This document shows, piece after piece, positions 61,732 through 64,000 of a stretch of DNA of 64,000 nucleotides. This DNA is from Desulfoscipio gibsoniae DSM 7213 (lineage in GTDB: Bacteria; Bacillota; Desulfotomaculia; Desulfotomaculales; Desulfallaceae). Made by a program: the position numbers and the translations under genes. The DNA lies in the NCBI RefSeq assembly GCF_000233715.2, contig NC_021184.1:3496001-3560000 (forward strand). Reading direction: 5' to 3'. Every line of letters starts with the position of its first letter. The stretch's first letter is position 1. The notes under the pieces were generated by a model. The model made no database searches, was not told the DNA's origin, and saw only the letters and a list, made by a program, of their open reading frames with translations.

Positions 61732-62613
61732 TCACCCCATCAGGAGCTTGTAGCCGTCCGCGTTGGCGAACCGGTTCAGCACCGCCACCGTATTGAGGTT
61801 GTTTTCGTACAGCCTGGGTTCCAGCAGCTCTGCACCGCCCCCCGCGAACACCATAGGCAGCCGCAGATCCAGACCTCGCTCACGGAGCGCATTGAACAGC
61901 TCCTTGCAATAGGCGGTCACGGTCTGCTCCACAACAGCTCCAATCAACTTGCTTTCGGTATGCTGGATCTCCCCGCGGATAGCATCCGTGACGAGTCCAT
62001 CCGACAGGAGAATGTCACTGCGCTGGAGCGCATCCTGAATCCGGCTGTACAGGGTGATGGTACCCATGCGGAGACTGGCACAGCTTGATCTGTCAAGCCG
62101 GAAATCATGAAGTGTGAGAATATCCACCGTGTACCCGCCGATGTCCACCAGCGTGATGCTTCGGTAATCCTTTAGCTGCGAATAATACCTGCACAGCGCC
62201 GCATGCCCCTGTGCGAACATCTTGCATTCCGCAATACGGCAGCGGTAGAATGCCCCCTCGAACCGAAACGATATGTTGTCACGCAGGAAATATCGCCTGA
62301 AGACTTCCTTCTGTGTGCCATAGCTGTCAATGGGCAGCCCCACGCCAAGAGCGATTTCTGCATTGGTTGTCCCTGCTTTTTTCATAGCGTCTGCGATTGC
62401 CGGGAGCGTCAGAATAAACGTATCCGGCTCCCTGGTCTTGTCCTGCTGAAAACGCAGACGACGCTCACCGATGGCGTAATACTTGCCCTCAAAAAAGAGC
62501 TGCATCTCCGGCATAATGAATTCTTTGTCACTTGCGGCATATCCGGAGGCATAAATCATCCCCTCCGAGGATTTGGTGTTGTAGTTTCCGTTGTCCACAC
62601 CAAGCTTTATCAT
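61732..62613 (-). CDS. parM: ParM/StbA-like actin-fold ATPase
   Basis: The 293-aa protein has phosphate-1 motif KLGVDNGNYNTKSS, GVGLPIDSYGTQ, phosphate-2 ITLVDIGGYTVDILTL and the adenosine motif LPMVFAGGGAELLEPRL, the actin/Hsp70 nucleotide-binding set of ParM/StbA. ATG at 62613 is chosen for its spacing to GAAGGTG. Filaments of such proteins segregate plasmids; in an ICE they stabilise the circular form. Confidence 0.88.
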   Translation of the reverse strand: MIKLGVDNGNYNTKSSEGMIYASGYAASDKEFIMPEMQLFFEGKYYAIGERRLRFQQDKTREPDTFILTLPAIADAMKKAGTTNAEIALGVGLPIDSYGTQKEVFRRYFLRDNISFRFEGAFYRCRIAECKMFAQGHAALCRYYSQLKDYRSITLVDIGGYTVDILTLHDFRLDRSSCASLRMGTITLYSRIQDALQRSDILLSDGLVTDAIRGEIQHTESKLIGAVVEQTVTAYCKELFNALRERGLDLRLPMVFAGGGAELLEPRLYENNLNTVAVLNRFANADGYKLLMG

Positions 62614-62641
62614 AATCATCACCTTCTTTCTTTTCTGCGGT

Positions 62642-63001
62642 TTACATGCGCATGGTCATGCCTTGCGCTTCTTCCTCGGCAGGGGTTTCAGCCTCTGACT
62701 GAGCCTCCGGAGCGGAAGGCGCTTCGGTCGCCGCCTGCTCACGCTGGCGACGGGAAGCACGAGGCTGACGCTCCCTCGGAGCAGGAGTCGATTGGGTTTC
62801 CGCTGTCTGTTCCTGAGTCGTTTCCAGCTCCAAACGGCTTTCCACATACTCGCGGACATTGAGGGGAACCATCCGTTCATAGGTCTTGTTGAGGTAATCC
62901 TTCAGCTCCTGTTCGATGGTTTGATCCTTCTTCTCCATGAAAAAACGAAGGGCATCCAGCCTCTCCGAAGGGAAGGGAATCTTTAATTCGGTTGTACTCA
63001 T
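62642..63001 (-). CDS. DUF6103-type ICE protein with low-complexity tail (119 aa)
   Basis: MSTTELKIPFPSERLDALRF and YLNKTYERMVPLNVREYVES match the gene at 60641. Residues 65-119 are Ala/Glu/Pro-rich, partly basic (RQPRASRRQREQAA). GGAGGAAAC precedes ATG. It is probably a paralogue with an extended flexible tail. Function unknown. Confidence 0.78.
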   Translation of the reverse strand: MSTTELKIPFPSERLDALRFFMEKKDQTIEQELKDYLNKTYERMVPLNVREYVESRLELETTQEQTAETQSTPAPRERQPRASRRQREQAATEAPSAPEAQSEAETPAEEEAQGMTMRM

Positions 63002-63015
63002 TTTTGTTTCCTCCT

Positions 63016-63600
63016 TTATAAATTCATTTGCATCTCAGATGAGAGCTTTTCGCTTTCATCGAGGTTGGAGCAATAGTCAAGATAGAACACCATATCAAAG
63101 CCATCCTCCATCGGTTCGATCTCCGCCATCTCCGGCCTTGCTTCGAGGATTTTCAGGAGCATGGAGCCGACGCCGTTGTTAGGCGAAACGGGAACATGAT
63201 ACCGCTCCTGTAGCTCGTCAAAGTAAATCGACCACGTTCCGTTAGAGGTGCTTTGCGTACCCTCCTTAATGATTTGATCAGCCAGATTGTTAAGGCGTGC
63301 AGCCACGAATTCACGAGCCCCCGGCATATAGCTGGAGTATCTGGCATAGTTATATCCCTCCGCTTCGATCAGGACACCGTCAGAGGAACCCTCGCCCAGC
63401 ACCAGCAGACAGTGGAACACTCCATTTTCGTCCCGGTGCATGAGGTCGGTATTCTCAGCAATAAAGGGCATATCCCGGAGCGGAGCGGATTTGAAATACT
63501 TGTATTCGGCTTCCGGAAGCTCGACGATTTTTTCGATTACGCAGTCCGAGGCGGGGTAATCGCTCGCCTTGCGTTCTAAGATTGCTTGCAGCTTCAGCAT
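63016..63600 (-). CDS. DUF6329 family ICE protein (194 aa)
   Basis: ATG at 63600 follows AGGAGAGTGAAA. MLKLQAILERKASDYPASDC, FHCLLVLGEGSSDGVLIEAE and YNYARYSSYMPGAREFVAAR fit the DUF6329 family as I remember it, found in CTn-type elements. It starts 5 bases after the NlpC/P60-like gene. Soluble, function unknown. Confidence 0.75.
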   Translation of the reverse strand: MLKLQAILERKASDYPASDCVIEKIVELPEAEYKYFKSAPLRDMPFIAENTDLMHRDENGVFHCLLVLGEGSSDGVLIEAEGYNYARYSSYMPGAREFVAARLNNLADQIIKEGTQSTSNGTWSIYFDELQERYHVPVSPNNGVGSMLLKILEARPEMAEIEPMEDGFDMVFYLDYCSNLDESEKLSSEMQMNL

Positions 63601-63605
63601 GATTT

Positions 63606-64000
63606 TCACTCTCCTATGTTGTAGTTGATGTAGGGAATTTCGAGCCACGCCGACCATGAACGGTCGGCGAGCTTGGTTTTTACGACGCCGTATTTGGTTC
63701 CCATGGCTTCGATGACCTTGCCGTTTCCGACATAGATTCCGATATGTCCCGGCTTCCAAACAGCAAGTCCGGGGATATCAGGCATGGTGTTCATCGAACC
63801 GGAAACCGCTGCGTTTCTATACATACTATCCGCACCGATATCCGGCATACCGTTGGTTCCATAATCGATTGCCATCGTGTCAGGGTCGAGCCAGCCATAG
63901 CCTTTGATCAGTCCGACGCAGTCCGTTGTCCTGCCTCCGAGCCAATTGCTTCGGATGAATTCCTTGTAGTTACCCACGCCGTCAGGGTACTGCTCCAGCT
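63606..64000 (-). CDS. NlpC/P60- or CHAP-like cell-wall hydrolase, C-terminal part (runs off the right edge)
   Basis: The open frame continues to the edge. WLGGRTTDCVGLIKGYGWLD contains the catalytic Cys, PGLAVWKPGHIGIYVGNGKV the catalytic His region and WSAWLEIPYI the end of the papain-like fold. Such domains form the peptidoglycan-cutting part of VirB1-like transfer proteins in Gram-positive ICEs. The N-terminal part lies outside the window. Confidence 0.85.
   Translation of the reverse strand, partial: LEQYPDGVGNYKEFIRSNWLGGRTTDCVGLIKGYGWLDPDTMAIDYGTNGMPDIGADSMYRNAAVSGSMNTMPDIPGLAVWKPGHIGIYVGNGKVIEAMGTKYGVVKTKLADRSWSAWLEIPYINYNIGE

Noticed and set aside
62203-62862. 219-aa plus-strand ORF opposite parM
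   Set aside because: Shadow spanning two well-supported minus-strand genes and their ribosome binding sites.
1-64000. CRISPR arrays, tRNA and rRNA genes
   Set aside because: No regularly spaced repeats, tRNA cloverleaf or rRNA core sequence was noticed on reading; a covariance-model scan was not possible.

Overview
ORGANISM AND CHARACTER. The window looks like an accessory, heavily rearranged part of the genome of an endospore-forming Clostridia-class Firmicute, probably of the Peptococcaceae (Pelotomaculum/Desulfotomaculum-like). This is inferred from DUF362 and SfsA genes at the left edge, a Spo0E-like phosphatase, CotF-like small proteins, c-di-GMP-I riboswitches, AGGAGG ribosome binding sites and moderate GC. 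No rRNA, tRNA or CRISPR array was seen. Nearly all genes lie on the minus strand. LAYOUT. (1) 1-1.65 kb: chromosomal edge with a DUF362 gene running off the left side, a small unknown gene and a frameshifted, decapitated sfsA. (2) 1.65-7.21 kb: a 5.5-kb unit bounded by 203-bp identical inverted repeats. It holds an IS91-type transposase overlapping a truncated tyrosine recombinase, a decayed IS3 copy and a RAYT-type Y1 transposase with an early stop. (3) 7.2-10.4 kb: fragments of conjugative-element cargo (truncated D12 adenine methylase, small ICE-type genes), a lincosamide nucleotidyltransferase and a broken aminoglycoside nucleotidyltransferase. (4) 10.5-14.1 kb: a phospholipid-synthase-like gene, a membrane-anchored XRE regulator, an alpha/beta hydrolase and AbrB, framed by two 161-bp direct repeats. 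(5) 14.1-16.2 kb: a large unfamiliar zinc-ribbon plus PD-(D/E)XK-like protein behind a serine-recombinase stub. (6) 16.2-22.7 kb: an IS21/IS1595/prophage/toxin-antitoxin graveyard. (7) 23.0-32 kb: a defence-like island. It has an ADP-ribose/NAD-themed operon (macro-HTH, HD-DUF429, VWA, truncated ADP-ribosylglycohydrolase) downstream of a full type II restriction-modification operon (C-type regulator, 5mC methylase, NgoFVII-type and AlwI-type endonucleases, Vsr).\nICE. From 32.1 kb to beyond the right edge lies an integrative conjugative element of the Tn1549/CTn type. Its integration module has two full large serine recombinases, one lacking the catalytic domain and a resolvase-like protein without the catalytic serine. 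A sigma-like regulator, a zinc-ribbon gene behind a c-di-GMP-I riboswitch and a divergent XRE/ImmA pair follow. From 53.5 to 64 kb is the transfer and maintenance module: VirD4, TOPRIM primase, MobL relaxase fused to Sel1 repeats, relaxosome protein, candidate oriT, ParM/ParR-like pair, DUF6103, DUF3846, DUF6329 and NlpC/P60-like genes.\nHOW IT MAY WORK TOGETHER. Between the two ICE modules sits a c-di-GMP island (42.8-51.8 kb): a Cache-HAMP-PAS-GGDEF-HD-GYP sensor freshly split by an IS4-family element, a PAS-degenerate GGDEF-EAL protein, an HD-GYP phosphodiesterase, Spo0E and a second c-di-GMP riboswitch. Next to it is a FimB-sized tyrosine recombinase lying between perfect 27-bp inverted repeats. 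The most interesting inference is that this element both senses c-di-GMP (two riboswitches, one at the head of the recombination module) and carries c-di-GMP turnover enzymes, so that host second-messenger state could be linked to element behaviour. The strongest candidates for undescribed biology are the 595-aa zinc-ribbon nuclease-like protein, the ADP-ribose operon attached to the R-M system, and the c-di-GMP/ICE connection.
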